Below, in pieces: positions 36,601 through 48,800 of a stretch of 64,000 nt of DNA. A program made the position numbers and the translations under genes. Source of the DNA: Bugula neritina. Its lineage: Eukaryota; Bryozoa; Gymnolaemata; Cheilostomatida; Bugulidae. The notes under the pieces were generated by a model. The model had not been told where the DNA came from. It saw only the letters and a list, made by a program, of their open reading frames with translations, and made no database searches. The stretch is taken from assembly GCA_964035545.1 (NCBI GenBank), contig OZ037771.1:10827480-10891479 (forward strand), in the 5' to 3' direction. Within the stretch, counting starts at the first letter, position 1, and each line of letters begins with the position of its first letter.

Positions 36601-39600
36601 ATCACCTTACTAACACTCTGATACTAGTATATCACCTCACTAACACTCTGATACTAGTATATCACCTCACTAACACTCTGATACTAGTATATCACCTCAC
36701 TAACACTCTGATACTAGTATATCACCTCACTAACACTCTGATACTAGTATATCACCTCACTAACACTCTGATACTAGTATATCACCTCACTAACACTCTG
36801 ATACTTGTATATCACCTCACTAACACACTCACTCTAGAAACTCACCCTGATGCCAGTATATCATTTTTAGGGTTCCAGGCACATATAAACACTTCGGACT
36901 CATGACCTCGGAGCACCGTTGTTCGACTGTCGGGAATTTCAATGGCCGCATCTATTTCCATGTCTGCTGCGTCACCACGCCCTCCTGCTGCAGCTGGTGT
37001 GACTGTTGGATAAAACAAAAGCTCATATAATACAGCATCACTAGATAAAAGGCAGCCATGTTGTAGTGCAGTTCTTGTGTCTGATATGACACAGACATTC
37101 ATAAACGCGCATCAACCAAGTTTCAGGCTTCTCAGGGAAACTTCAAACAAAACCTAAATTAAACAAGAATATAATATACTTGGTGAATAAAAACAGGTAA
37201 AGTTGGGAGACAGAATTTGGCAAATTTATCAAAGAGAGTGACAGGTGTTGGCACCACTAACTGCACTACTGATAGAAAGAGAAGGAGGGAGGAGAGAGCA
37301 AAGTCAGATAATACAACCTGCTGCCTTGACCTTCGCCTCTGAAACATAAAATCATGCTGCCAATTGCAGTCGCTTCGATTCTAGACGGGTTGCACAAAAG
37401 TTAGCACATACAAATGGTTCTCAGACAGCTGTTCTCACAAGCCCTACCTTCTTGTGAGCCGTTAAGGGCATTCTGTTCAGAGATAATCTGAGCCTGCTTA
37501 GCGGCAGCCACCTTTCTTGACTCCACCACATCTGGCATAACGGCGTCTATCAGCGAGAGAGATTCTATGACCCTCTCAGACCCATCCTGTGGACAGCATA
37601 GAATAAGTACAGTAAACCTGACCACCACACATCTTTTTAGTTGAAGATGACAGAAACCTGGTAAGTTTCTCAAATGGGACAATATGAAATAGGAGAGGAT
37701 AACTGTAAGCTGCTTTCTAATATCAATATAGGCTTAATTTCAACTAGCATCAATGAGACACACTGACAATGTAATGTCAACATGGAAATAAGCAGATGAC
37801 TGTCCATCCTTCTGCATGTTTAAAACGACAGGATTTTGTATTAATACAAGTATAAAGCAAACCTATCAAATTGACTTGATTAATTACATTGTTTGTAAAA
37901 GCTAAATGTAATTATCCGCTTAGTCGCTTACACCATGAGTAACATAACTGGGTACCACTAAGGGTATCATGGAGTTATCCTTCCTGAACACAATGTTATT
38001 ACTATAACTGCTTATTAGTGGTGTCATGATGAGTTTCAATACAGATAGGAAAGGACTTATATTTATACTATGCGCCTATAATTAATTAGTATAAATAAAG
38101 TATGAAGTTATGGGAAACAAAAAATAGAATACAATTACATATTATCTAAAAATCAATAATTCAGAATTGGTACTACAATTATATGCTTTTATAAGCATCA
38201 TAACTAGCAGTTTTTTGTAAACAAAATATTTTTTAAAATAATTTAGTGAGCGTTCAATTCAGTTAATTAACAGGCTACCATCAGGTGTGACTTTATGATA
38301 CATATTGGCTGTAGATGTATAATAGGACTATAGATGTACAATAAGACTGTAGATGTACAATAAGAGTGTAGATGTACAATAAGACTGTAGATGTACAATA
38401 AGAGTGTAGATGTACAATAAGACTGTAGATGTACAATAGGACTGTAGATGTACAATAAGACTGTAGATGTACAATAAGACTGTAGATATACAATGAGACT
38501 GTAGATGTACAATAGGACTGTAGATGTACAATAAGACTGTAGATGTACAATAAGACTGTAGATGTACAATAGGACTGTAGATGTACAATAAGACTGTAGA
38601 TATACAATGAGACTGTAGATGTACAATAAGACTGTAGATGTACAATAAGACTGTAGATGCATAATAAGGCTGTAGATGCATAATAAGGCTGTAGATGTAT
38701 AATAATAATAATGGCTAGTAGTAGAATTACACTCACTTCTGCTATGCTAATCTCGGCCTCTGTATAGAACAGGCCCCTTTGTATGATGTTAAGCAGAGCA
38801 GCTGGGGGCACCAGAGCTCCATTGATATTAGACTGAGATATATGACTTTCTATTCCAAATGTGTAGGCTGAGTGTGAGAACCCTTCAACAAAACAAGAAT
38901 TGAATAATTACTACACTTTAACCAAGGCAACAGAATGGTTCAAAAGCAGCTTCGAGTTGGGGGTGACCGAGTGCAGCAGTTTGCAGGTTTTTGAGTTTGG
39001 AGTTGGGGTTTATTGAAGCCCCCAACTTCAAAATTGAGAACCTAAAAACTACTGCACCAAGTCACCCCCAACTTGGAGCTGCCTATAGAAGTATTTAAAG
39101 TAACAGTACGGAATAATTGAATTTTATTAATTCAAACTAGAAAATATTGGTCATTATAGTATAAAACTACTTGATAACTGAATAATGTACTAAAGGGATT
39201 GACATGCTTCAGGTTAGTAAAGCATACATCCTCCACTCATTTTGTGAGGACAACTACTGATACATTTCCTGTCACCAATAGTAAAGTATATGCAGTTGTA
39301 GGTAGATGACTGATTGAGAGTTAACAACCCTAGCAGCTCGCTCGCTAAGAATATGAGCCATTTTACTTAATTTAAAACACACTGGAAATCTCCAGTTTTT
39401 AGCTATTTTTCACAATTTAGCTGCTAATGAACATGGTTTTTTCCCAAAACTAGTAAAATATCAATAAATACACTCAAATAATCAAGGTTCTTTTCAATTT
39501 TTCTTGATTTCCTATGTTTTTTCCTAATTATTCAGTTACTTTTTATTGCGGACCGCTACGAAAAAACCGTAACGGTCCGCAATCCAAATTAGCTAAGTAA

Positions 39601-39873
39601 AAAAGAAAAAACATGGGAAATTAAGCAAAATTAACAAGAACCTTGATTATTTAGGTGTATTTATTGATATTTTACTAGTTTTGGGGGGAAAAAACCATGT
39701 TCATTAGCAGCTAAATTGTAAAAAATAGCTGAAAACAGGAGATTCCCAGTGTGTACTATATTAAGTAAAATGAACCATATGTAAAACCAAAAAGCTAATA
39801 AATCTTTGACTATACCAGATTCCAGGAGATATCGATAAATAAGAAAGTTGACTTCATCACTGTTGAAAGACAT
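33604..39873 (-). CDS. TBL1XR1: TBL1XR1/TBL1X (ebi) LisH-WD40 corepressor subunit
   Basis: Eleven minus-strand coding exons join in phase: 39873-39816, 38882-38737, 37586-37448, 37002-36846, 36454-36304, 36202-36041, 35695-35513, 35399-35325, 35073-34946, 34450-34285, 33744-33604 (TAA). They give about 501 residues, close to the vertebrate length of about 514. The N-terminus [20 protein letters not shown] is the LisH motif, followed by the F-box-like [14 protein letters not shown] and EAEISIAE segment. Eight WD40 repeats follow from about residue 143 ([69 protein letters not shown]) to the end ([10 protein letters not shown]). By family knowledge the protein tetramerises through LisH, joins NCoR/SMRT-HDAC3 in the nucleus and drives corepressor exchange. 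The ATG lies in an exon whose acceptor is at 39883, so an upstream noncoding exon is needed, probably ending at 42178. Confidence 0.97.
33895..34080. repeat. Minisatellite of GTTAGTATACTGATAGTATA units
   Basis: Imperfect copies of a 20- to 22-bp TTGTTAGTATACTGATAGTA unit occur in the last intron of TBL1XR1, between 34285 and 33744. The unit is A/T-rich and itself nearly palindromic (AGTATACT). Confidence 0.88.
36483..36838 (-). repeat. 30-bp minisatellite matching the exon 4 donor junction of TBL1XR1
   Basis: Eleven to twelve near-identical 30-bp units fill most of intron 4 (36847-36453). On the minus strand each contains GATATACTAGTATCAGAGTG. The authentic exon 4 end and donor read GATATACTGGCATCAGGGTG, matching at 17 of 20 bases. 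Units vary mainly at one base (ACTAG or ACAAG on the minus strand). Confidence 0.9.
38310..38705. repeat. 19-bp minisatellite (GACTGTAGATGTACAATAA)
   Basis: About twenty copies lie in intron 2 of TBL1XR1, starting about 30 bases past the donor at 38737. Because the unit is not a multiple of three and lacks stops, all three minus-strand frames stay open (repeated [15 protein letters not shown]). These are not genes. Confidence 0.95.
38946..39082. repeat. Inverted repeat, arms GCAGCTTCGAGTTGGGGGTGAC
   Basis: The arms at 38946-38967 and 39061-39082 are reverse complements with few mismatches. A second inner pair (GTTGGGG against CCCCCAAC) is nested inside. The whole 137-bp unit could fold into a long hairpin. 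It lies in TBL1XR1 intron 1 and is likely a small MITE. Confidence 0.75.
39356..39776. mobile_element. Foldback MITE, copy 2 (TBL1XR1 intron 1)
   Basis: This 421-bp element is homologous along its length to 3832-4239, with complementary halves and a central hairpin GCGGACCGCTACG...CGTAACGGTCCGC at about 39549-39581. The 5-base ATATG flanks it at 39351-39355 and 39777-39781. The stem is better preserved than in copy 1. Confidence 0.87.
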
Positions 39874-41496
39874 TGCAGGGTCCCTAAAAATAAATTGGCA
39901 GTATTATTAAACTTGAAAAAAACCTCAACATTTAAAAAGTAATGCATATCAAATGTTACTGCTATTTTGTGAGATGCTATCATTAACTAATATTAACTAA
40001 ACCCAGCAGCTTAACCTAACTTAGACTACTGAAGGACTACATAGTATTACTGGCACACATATTATGGTACACCGCTAATATAATGCAAGTTTAACATAAA
40101 CTAAAGATAGATGAAAAACAAGGACTTGAACATTCAAATTAAATACCATAAGGCGTATAGTATACATGATACATCATATATAGTGATAGGGAAGGTTACA
40201 GAAAGAAACATGCTGAATATACGATCGAAGAAATAACATATTATTTATTAATGGCTTCATTGGATATGACACAAAATGATAAGCTTATTCTGTGAACTCC
40301 AGAAATTCAATATACAATTTGGAGTTTTTTGCAGGCTATTAAAGTGCTACACTTACACGTTCTACAATTTTAGTGATACTAAAAATATAATGGCAATAAA
40401 GTTAAAATATCAGTATATCAATTAATAATAGTTATAATATTGTTTTAAAAGTAATGCTAACAGCGTCATTAATACTGCCAGTAGACAACAAAAAACATTT
40501 ATACGAATAATTTGATAATAATAAACGATTACAACACAAAGTTAAGTTTAATATTGAGTATTAATATAAAGTCATTTAAATTGAAATAAAATTGGGTAAA
40601 AATAAATATTGGTCAAACTAGTTGCTGATAAAATATTTAGGATCAATATAAAATTCCGAACCATTAAATTATGATGCTTCAACTGGTAGTATAAGGTCTA
40701 TCAACTTAACTACACCATGACTATTGTCATTCTTTACTGATCTCTGGAGTGTAACCAATTTGATTCGGGGTCAACATTAAACCTGTCAAACTTTACTACA
40801 ATTATCATTGAAACTCAAACAGAGACTAGTGTCAACCATGTGCTTTCATTATCATTACGTCTAATGATATAAAATTCTGTTATCAATTCTTGTTTGCCAC
40901 CCAAATAGACAGTACAACTATTACTCTATAAGTATAATCATCACTAGCAGTTTCAGTGTTTGTTTTTATAATTGCATTGCTATCCAAATATATTTTAAAC
41001 TACTAATTTGTTTCATGATTCCAATATAAATATGCAACATTAGTTATCTAAGAGTAAATTGACAGGCAAAACCATCATAACGAGGATAGTATTAGTATGG
41101 TAAATAAATAGAACAATAATTATAGTCCACCATAAGCCAGTGAGTTATCATAATTTAACAGTTTGTAATTAATATCTATAGCATCATTAACTTGATGTTA
41201 ATAGTTTGTTAATTATAATCATTAATTGGAATGTAGAACTGAGTATGATGATTAATTAATTTCATCATAATGAAAACCATTATCATTATGAATTTATCAT
41301 CTTGATTATTAGAGTGTGAACATTGATATGCTACCACTACTAGTACTAGTACTTGTAGCAGTGCCATGATGAGGATCTGTGACCATGATGGTCATCAATC
41401 GCTATTAGGTGACTGATTATGATTAAGCCATGATCGGTGATCATCATCATGTTGAATAATCATAAGTAAATTTAGGACCAGAATAACTATAAGTAT

Positions 41497-41569
41497 AACT
41501 TATATTGTTATAGGTATAACTATTACTATTAGTAATAGTAATAGTTATACCTATAACAATATAAGTTAT
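41497..41569. repeat. Long palindrome (TATTGTTATAGGTATAACTA type)
   Basis: The left arm from about 41497 to 41530 and the right arm from 41534 to about 41569 are perfect or near-perfect reverse complements around AGT. It sits in a region of cryptically simple DNA, so it may have arisen by slippage and template switching. Confidence 0.8.
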
Positions 41570-42177
41570 AGTATTACTATAGGTATAACTATAAGTATAA
41601 AAATATCATCATGATTATTAAATTCAATACCGATACGAATACGGAATATCAATTTGAATATGTATTACAGTATTATTATTACAGTATTAGTATAACTATA
41701 AGTATAAGTTTACCGCAAGTTATCATTATGATTATTCAAATTTTTCGATGATTAAAAATAAAACATCATCAAATCACCCAACGAATCGACTCCCAAGATT
41801 ATTTTCACTTTTAGTTCAACTTTCAGCTTTGTCCAACTACAACGTCAACTGGTACTACAAGCTGAAGTACAACTAGTACTACCAGTACAACTACAAGTTT
41901 AACTGAAAACTTCAACATATACAGTTTCAGTTTGAGTTTCAGTTTGAGTTTTGTGAGTTCAACTTGACATCGCGATCGATCACAACTTACCAGAATATAT
42001 TACACTGAAATTTATAAAGCTGCGTACATGAAAATTTATTATAACTAAATTCACATAAAACAATCAGTGCATGCACCAAAGAGAAAGGAATAAAATATGA
42101 TAAGCGTTTGAAAAAATTAGCATTTATAATTTTATCAGTTGGATTTCAATATCGAAATGCTGTTTAAGAGTACTCAC

Positions 42178-42832
42178 CAATTATCTCCGGTGATTAATTT
42201 GCTGCGGAGGCATTACATTGCTCTCTAATACAAAAATATTTGTAACCAGTTAGTGTTCACAAAAACCTAAAATAAATGCAATGACAGGTGTAGTCCGATT
42301 TCTTCACATCAAAATATTATTATTAGTATTATCGTGAATTCGGATGCGATTCGTGAGAGCTCAGTCAATTCGGCAGTGACAACATACAATGACCTGGATG
42401 CTATTTCTTGTTCAGTGATTACATATATTATGTTTTCACAAATAATATTTTTTGGCAGAAAAACATTCCACGTTGGGTTTCAGAAAGAGGGAGCACCTGC
42501 CGCAACAGTTTATCTTGAATTTCACAAATCTAACAGATTCGTTGGTTGGTTTTTTACAGTCGTAATATTTTCGATAATTACGGCAATTGAAATAGTCTCT
42601 TTCATTACAGCGACTTAAGTTTTGTATTTTTAAGTCAAATTTGTCTTCCCACTCATCATACTCATTTGATCATTGACTTTCAGTTAAATCCTTTTTGCAC
42701 CAGACTTGGCAATTGATATTACTATTAGTTATTGCTATAGGTGTATATAGTCACCAATAGTAATACTAATATTGTTCACAATTTTTGAGTCAAAGTTTTT
42801 TTTATTATAATTATTAATTATAATTATAAATT
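42178..42832. promoter_or_regulatory. Putative bidirectional promoter of TBL1XR1 (-) and ATG3 (+)
   Basis: The two genes are head-to-head. The inferred TBL1XR1 noncoding exon ends at 42178 and the ATG3 start codon is at 42833. No TATA box is convincing in this AT-rich context. The call rests on gene arrangement only. Confidence 0.35.
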
Positions 42833-45800
42833 ATGGCTATGCAAAATGTCTTCAACAACGTGAAAAGTACAGCATTTGGAGTAGCTGAGAAGTTTGTGCC
42901 GATTCTAAAAGTTAGTACCACTACTTATTAATTTTATATTCGTTTAAAACTTTATAACTAATAATTATACGCAATAGGCAATAGCTATACCAATGGCAAT
43001 ACGAATACGTATATGTTTTCACTATAATTATCAGAATTAATATTATAACTACTATAAAATTAAATAGTAAAATACTATTACTAACTCAACAATCAACTGT
43101 AACTCGGAGTTTGACTTCGAGGTCACACTGCGCTTTCAATTTCAATTTACTCATTACTGCAATTCCAACTTACGGCAAAATATTTAAGTAAATAAAATGA
43201 TAATATATTGATGGTTGTTGTCAATGTTGTCACTTTATTTTAATGATTTAAAGTTATAATTATTATTATTACTAAAACTAATACTAATAGTATGAAGATA
43301 AGTAAAAGTCAAACGTGCTCGGTGCTACTGCAAGTGCTAACCAATTTATGGCTAATGTCATTCACTCATTCACATTGCTATAAGTATAAGTATAAATAAC
43401 TATAAGTATACTAATTCTTATAGTAATACTTATACTGATACTGATACAGATTGAAATACTTACATAAACATACTCGTACTCATAGTGACTGATAACCATT
43501 ATGATAAAAATAAAACTCATTAATACTTATACTTACAGTGATACTAATACTGATAGTCTAATACAATTAAATGTTCTATAATCTATACCATTACCATGTC
43601 CGCAGCAACTTTAAATTATGAATGCCATAACATAAAGCTAAGGCATAAGGTTGGCAGGGCTACTAAAACTTTCAAAAGAATGAAATAAGTATTTGAGTTT
43701 TTAAAAAGAAGTTGAAAACTTACGTCATATAATTAAATGATGGTTATGATAGAACACTGACATTATAATAGTAATATTTATTAGGTCTGTCTACTATTAT
43801 GCTTATGATTATAGCTATCAGTATCACTATCGATGTTGCGGTGGCCCTTGCTTTAAGACTGATGCCTATTATCAAATCTTTATAAAGTTAATTTTAATAT
43901 GATTATGATGGTTGCTATTGTAATAATTGCCATTGTGACTAACTGAAAAAATGATGATGGCAAGAAATATGTTTATGCATATAATATAGCTTTTACTGAC
44001 CTTTAAGCATTTGCATTGGGTGGAGGTTGCATGCCATTTAGGGGTTTTAGTAAAGGTATGAAGCAATACTAAAGGAATTTTCTAACAAAAATTATTTTGC
44101 AAAAATTATTGCACTTGAATTTAGACTCCATATAGGTAGTAGATTAAATCATGTCTCTTTTTACTTAATATTTTACTCTGTCCCCTTTCAGAATTTCTAG
44201 GCACATAGTAACTATCATTAATATTGTTGGTTGTAAAATTTTAAATTTGTTGTTTTTCAGGCTTCGAAGTTTCAAGAAACTGGAGTTATCACACCTGATG
44301 AGGTAATTGCTCACATGTGCTAGCACTATCTGTGCCCATCATTTACGCTAATGCAAGTTTAATATTTGATGTTTTACTTTAATACATTAGTATTGCACTA
44401 TAATAATTTGTAAATAAATATTTTATCAGCAAATGTTTATTGGGTGTGACATTCTTATGCGTGTTGTCAGCATTACGTTATTGGTTGTTTACATTTTAGT
44501 TTGTGGCAGCCGGTGACCACCTGGTACATCATTGTCCAACATGGCAATGGGCAGGGGGAGATGAGTCTAAATCAAAGTCATATCTTCCCAAAGACAAACA
44601 GTTTTTAATCACTAAAAACGGTGAGTAATTTTAATACTACTTACTAGATTACCAGGTGATAGTGCAGTTTGTTAGTTGCTGCATTGTGTTGATATATTGT
44701 AAGTTCTTGTATTCTGGCTTTAAAACTGTTCGGTTAAAGGAGTTATCTTATCGCAGCAGCATCTCAATGTTTTACAGTGTGTGTTCTTCGGTACCAAATA
44801 CTATTTTCTGTTTCTATCCTCAAGTATTGTGCAGCTGATGTAATGCGGTGCATTGCTATAGAAGTGTTATGTGATTAATGCAATGCACTGATAATGTAGT
44901 ACCACGTACTAATGTAGTTTGATACATATTATACTGATATGATGGTGCAGTGTAGTGTTATATAGTGTAATGTATTGATATTGTAGTGCTGTGTAGTGTA
45001 ATGTACTGATACTGTAGTACTGTATAGTGCATTGTACTTATATTGCAGTGCTATGTAGTGTACTGTACTAATCTTTCAGTGTTATCTAGCGTAATGTACT
45101 AATACTGTAGTGTACAGTATGGATACTGTAGTGCTGTATAGTGTACTGTACGGATACTGTAGTGTTATGTAGTGCATGTACTGATATAGTAGTGCTATGT
45201 AGTGTAATGTACTGATCTTTTAGTGCTGTCTAGTGTTATTTACTAATGCTGTAGTTCACTGTACTGATATTGTAGTGCCCTGCTATAAACGAGTCAAACA
45301 AATGGACACTCACAACAACTCGCAAGAGAAAGTAGTGGATGCAGATGGTTCAGATGAGGGGTGGGTGGATACGCACCACTATAGTGAAACAGGGGGTGGA
45401 GATTTAACCAACCAAGTCTCTGAGATGACTCTAGAAACCGTGAGTGATATTGTTGTCTTGCTCTAGTCTTATACCTGTTCTATTTATATACCTGTTCTAT
45501 TTATATACCTGTTCTATTTATATACATGTTCTATTTATATACCTGTTCTATTTATATACCTGTTCTATTTATATACCTGTTCTGTTTATATACCTGTTCT
45601 ATTTATATGCATGTTCTATTTATATACCTTATCTATTTATATACCTGTTCTATTTATATACCTGTTCTATTTATATACCTGTTCTATTTATATGCATGTT
45701 CTATTTATATACCTAATCTATTTATATACCTGTTCTATTTATATACTTGTTCTATTTATATACTTGTTCTATTTATATACATGTTCTATTTATATACATG

Positions 45801-48800
45801 TTCTATTTATATACCTGTTCTATTTATATGCATGTTCTATTTATATGCATGTTCTATTTATATACCTGTTCTATTTATATGCATGTTCTATTTATATACC
45901 TAATCTATTTATATACCTGTTCTATTTATATACCTGCTCTATTTATATACATGTTCTATTTATATACATGTTCTAATTATATAACTCTCTTGTATTGGAT
46001 GCAGGTCTGGTTAACAGTTTCCACTTCTATCAGTATTCATGAGTCTCTGTATAATATTATATGTGGCTAAGCAACTTGAAAATGGCCTCGTGTAGTACTT
46101 AGCTTCTCATGGAGTTGCCCTTCCTTTGTTCTTGTCTTATTTTAAATGGTAAAGTTTCTTATATGTTGATACTTGGCTATTTCTCCTAGCCTGCTGCCCA
46201 GTCATTTGCTAAGACAGAAGACATTGATGATGACGATGACGAAGAGGCATTAGATATGGATGAGTTTGAGGAACAAGGGCTGACCCTTGAAGTAAAAGAT
46301 CCCGTAAGTCTTGATATTGTATACTGAAATTGTGACTCCGCAGTTACTTTACAACTATTAACTTTCACATTTCTCAAGCCAAGCGTTTTAAAAGCTGTTT
46401 GACTCTACTCTTAGTCAAAATCTTCTCTATGTTGGCAGATATTGCTTTTTCAAAGTGATGGCATTGCTTGTTCAAATTGTATATGTTCAAAGTGTTCTTA
46501 AGCTAAGATTATCTTTCATGTATCAAGTTTGATATCCATATTTATTACATTGTCTGTGGAACCAATAAGTCTAGAAGTATAGGTCTTGGAAAGAGTTCGG
46601 TGCCCATAGCTTGTGTTGTGTTGAAGTAAACACCTATGAACTGGAGGTGGTTGTGTAGACGGAAAATATTGTGTAATATAGTAATAATATAATAGTAAAA
46701 TATGCTGCTAGGGTACAGCTGACATAGGTCAAGCCCAGGCAGCTGACAATGACATCATACAAGCCAGAACCTATGACCTTCGTATTACATATGATAAGTA
46801 CTACCAAACCCCTAGACTCTGGCTCACAGGCTACGATGAGGTGAGTCTTGGGCTATTTACTTGTGAAATCAGTGGCCATTATGTAAACACAGTTTGCTGG
46901 CAGTTCTTACTTGCTAATGATTAAGCCACGCACACTAGGCAGAGCAGACACTAGCTAATTTCCTAATCATATTGGGACATTTGAAGCTCCCTGAAACTGA
47001 AACTCACCCTTCTTCAATCTATAAAGGTCTTTTAGGAGTTCAGGTTTTTTTTTTTTTTGATTTGCAATAGAATTTCTACTTAGTTACCATTCCATCGTTG
47101 CGCAATCTTGTTTAAATGCCACTTTAATATAATTTGCCGTTGTCAAAGCACTGCTTCATTCAATAGAAAATCAGCATCGAAATGGATTTTATCAACAGTG
47201 GAGTACAATCTCCGCTTGCTTGCTTTCTCCACACATTTAGTTTAGTGTGTTGGACCATTTGAAGTTCTCTTTCCTTCTAGTTGTCAAAAATTTCAATAAG
47301 ATATGCAAACCTGAGACCCAACACTTCTTATATAATTCCTTGTTAAGTTCTATATGTGCATGTTTTGCTTGCCTTCTGTAATATTGGAAATGGTTTCACA
47401 GCCATAAAACTATATTGCTACACAAACTTTACGTATAAGTTGTATATTATACTGAACAGAACTGTACGTATAAGTTGTATATTCCTACAGAATAGGAAGT
47501 CTCTCACCGTTGACCTGATGTACGAAGACTTCAGTGAAGATCATGCCAATAAGACTATCACCATGGAGCCGTTTCCTCACATTCCCGGCCCTCCAATGGC
47601 GTCTGTACACCCTTGCAAGTGAGCATAACTTCAGATTACTCTTGTGTACTCAGTAGATGTGCTGTGAGCATGTGTGTCATGTGACTAATACAAATCCTGC
47701 TACAGCTACTTGGTTTAGTAGTGTGTTGTACAGCTTATTGTGACTGGGAAATTATGACATGGGCACAGTGTCTTGTAGCAAACATCTTAGGTTTTATTCT
47801 ATTTATTTTCAACTGAAACGCTATTTATATAAGTTGTCTTCTTTTTCTTTAATTTTTCTCCATTTATACAACATTGTAATTTCTTTCCCTTTATTTATAC
47901 AATTGTAATTTCTCCCCCTCCCACCTAGCATGAACACAGCCAACTCAATTGTGTTGCCATGTTTACAATATCTTACTAAAACTAAAATATCTGGGACTAT
48001 GTAGCTTCAGAGATTGTCTTTACAGCTGTTGTGGTTTTAGAGATTGCATTCTTGGGGGTAGATTATGGAGTTGCGTGCTTTCCCAGTTTGCAATGTACTA
48101 GCTAATGCGTACATGGAATAGGTCTAACTGCTGCATTTTGTAGTTTCTACAGGGATATTATTCAGTCTGCTAGGCCTTTGTTAGAAAGATATATATACAT
48201 GTTGCATTCTTCGAGTGACCAGTGTGTAAAGATTTACATGTTGAATTCTATACATGTTTCAAGAGTGTTGAAACTACTCCATTATGTTTGGCACAGTCTT
48301 CATTTGATGGCCAATTGATACAAATGGATAAGTTTTATTCACATGTGTTACTAATGTAGTGCACATATTTCAACACTCAACTAGTTATAGTGAAACAATT
48401 TTTTTCTCTCTCAAGGCCTGGCCACACACTCGTGAGAATCACACGAAATCGTCTATTTTGCACGAACACACAAACGTATGATCAAATTTGAGGGAATTCA
48501 TGCGAAATCGTGTTCGCTGGGTGCACCCATCGAAGACGTTGAACGAAAAATCCCAATCAACGATGAGCACCATTTGATTGGTCAATAGAATTCTAGCAAC
48601 AGTGATTATTTCGTTTTTACCACGTTTCTGTGTCTGGCAATTTTCTGCTGTTTGTATTTTGTGCAAGACTCATTCACGACTATTATGTGTTTCATCAGAC
48701 GAGTGTGTGGCTGGTCATAACGAGAAGATAACTTACGACAATATTCACACAGATTTTGTGTGATTCTCACCGGTGTGTGGCCACCAGGCCTTAAGACTAA

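Larger units (their letters stand above)
39883..42832. other. TBL1XR1 5' intron, noncoding exon and shared upstream region with ATG3
   Basis: A minus-strand donor (GATAATTG then GTGAGT) at 42178 pairs naturally with the acceptor TTTTTAG at 39884, giving a noncoding first exon that ends at 42178 and probably starts before about 42320. The intron between them is unusually simple in composition, made of permuted ATA, GTA and ATC motifs, and includes a 70-base palindrome (41497-41569). The roughly 500 bases from there to the ATG3 start should hold a bidirectional promoter. The 95-codon plus-strand open frame at 42334-42618 has no ATG at its start and no recognisable similarity, so I do not call it. 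Confidence 0.5.

Noticed and set aside
36483-36838. CRISPR-like regularly spaced repeats
   Set aside because: The units are directly tandem without unique spacers, and the window is clearly eukaryotic.
38267-38811. Long minus-strand open frames ([15 protein letters not shown] repeats) in three frames
   Set aside because: They are produced by the stop-free 19-bp minisatellite in TBL1XR1 intron 2; only 38737-38882 is a real exon.
42334-42618. 95-codon plus-strand frame with two hydrophobic segments just upstream of ATG3
   Set aside because: It does not begin with ATG, has no recognisable similarity and lies in the inferred promoter region. A transcript would be needed to reinstate it.
45444-46070. 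Plus-strand open frames with [13 protein letters not shown] repeats
   Set aside because: They arise from the 17-bp minisatellite in ATG3 intron 4 and appear in all three frames.
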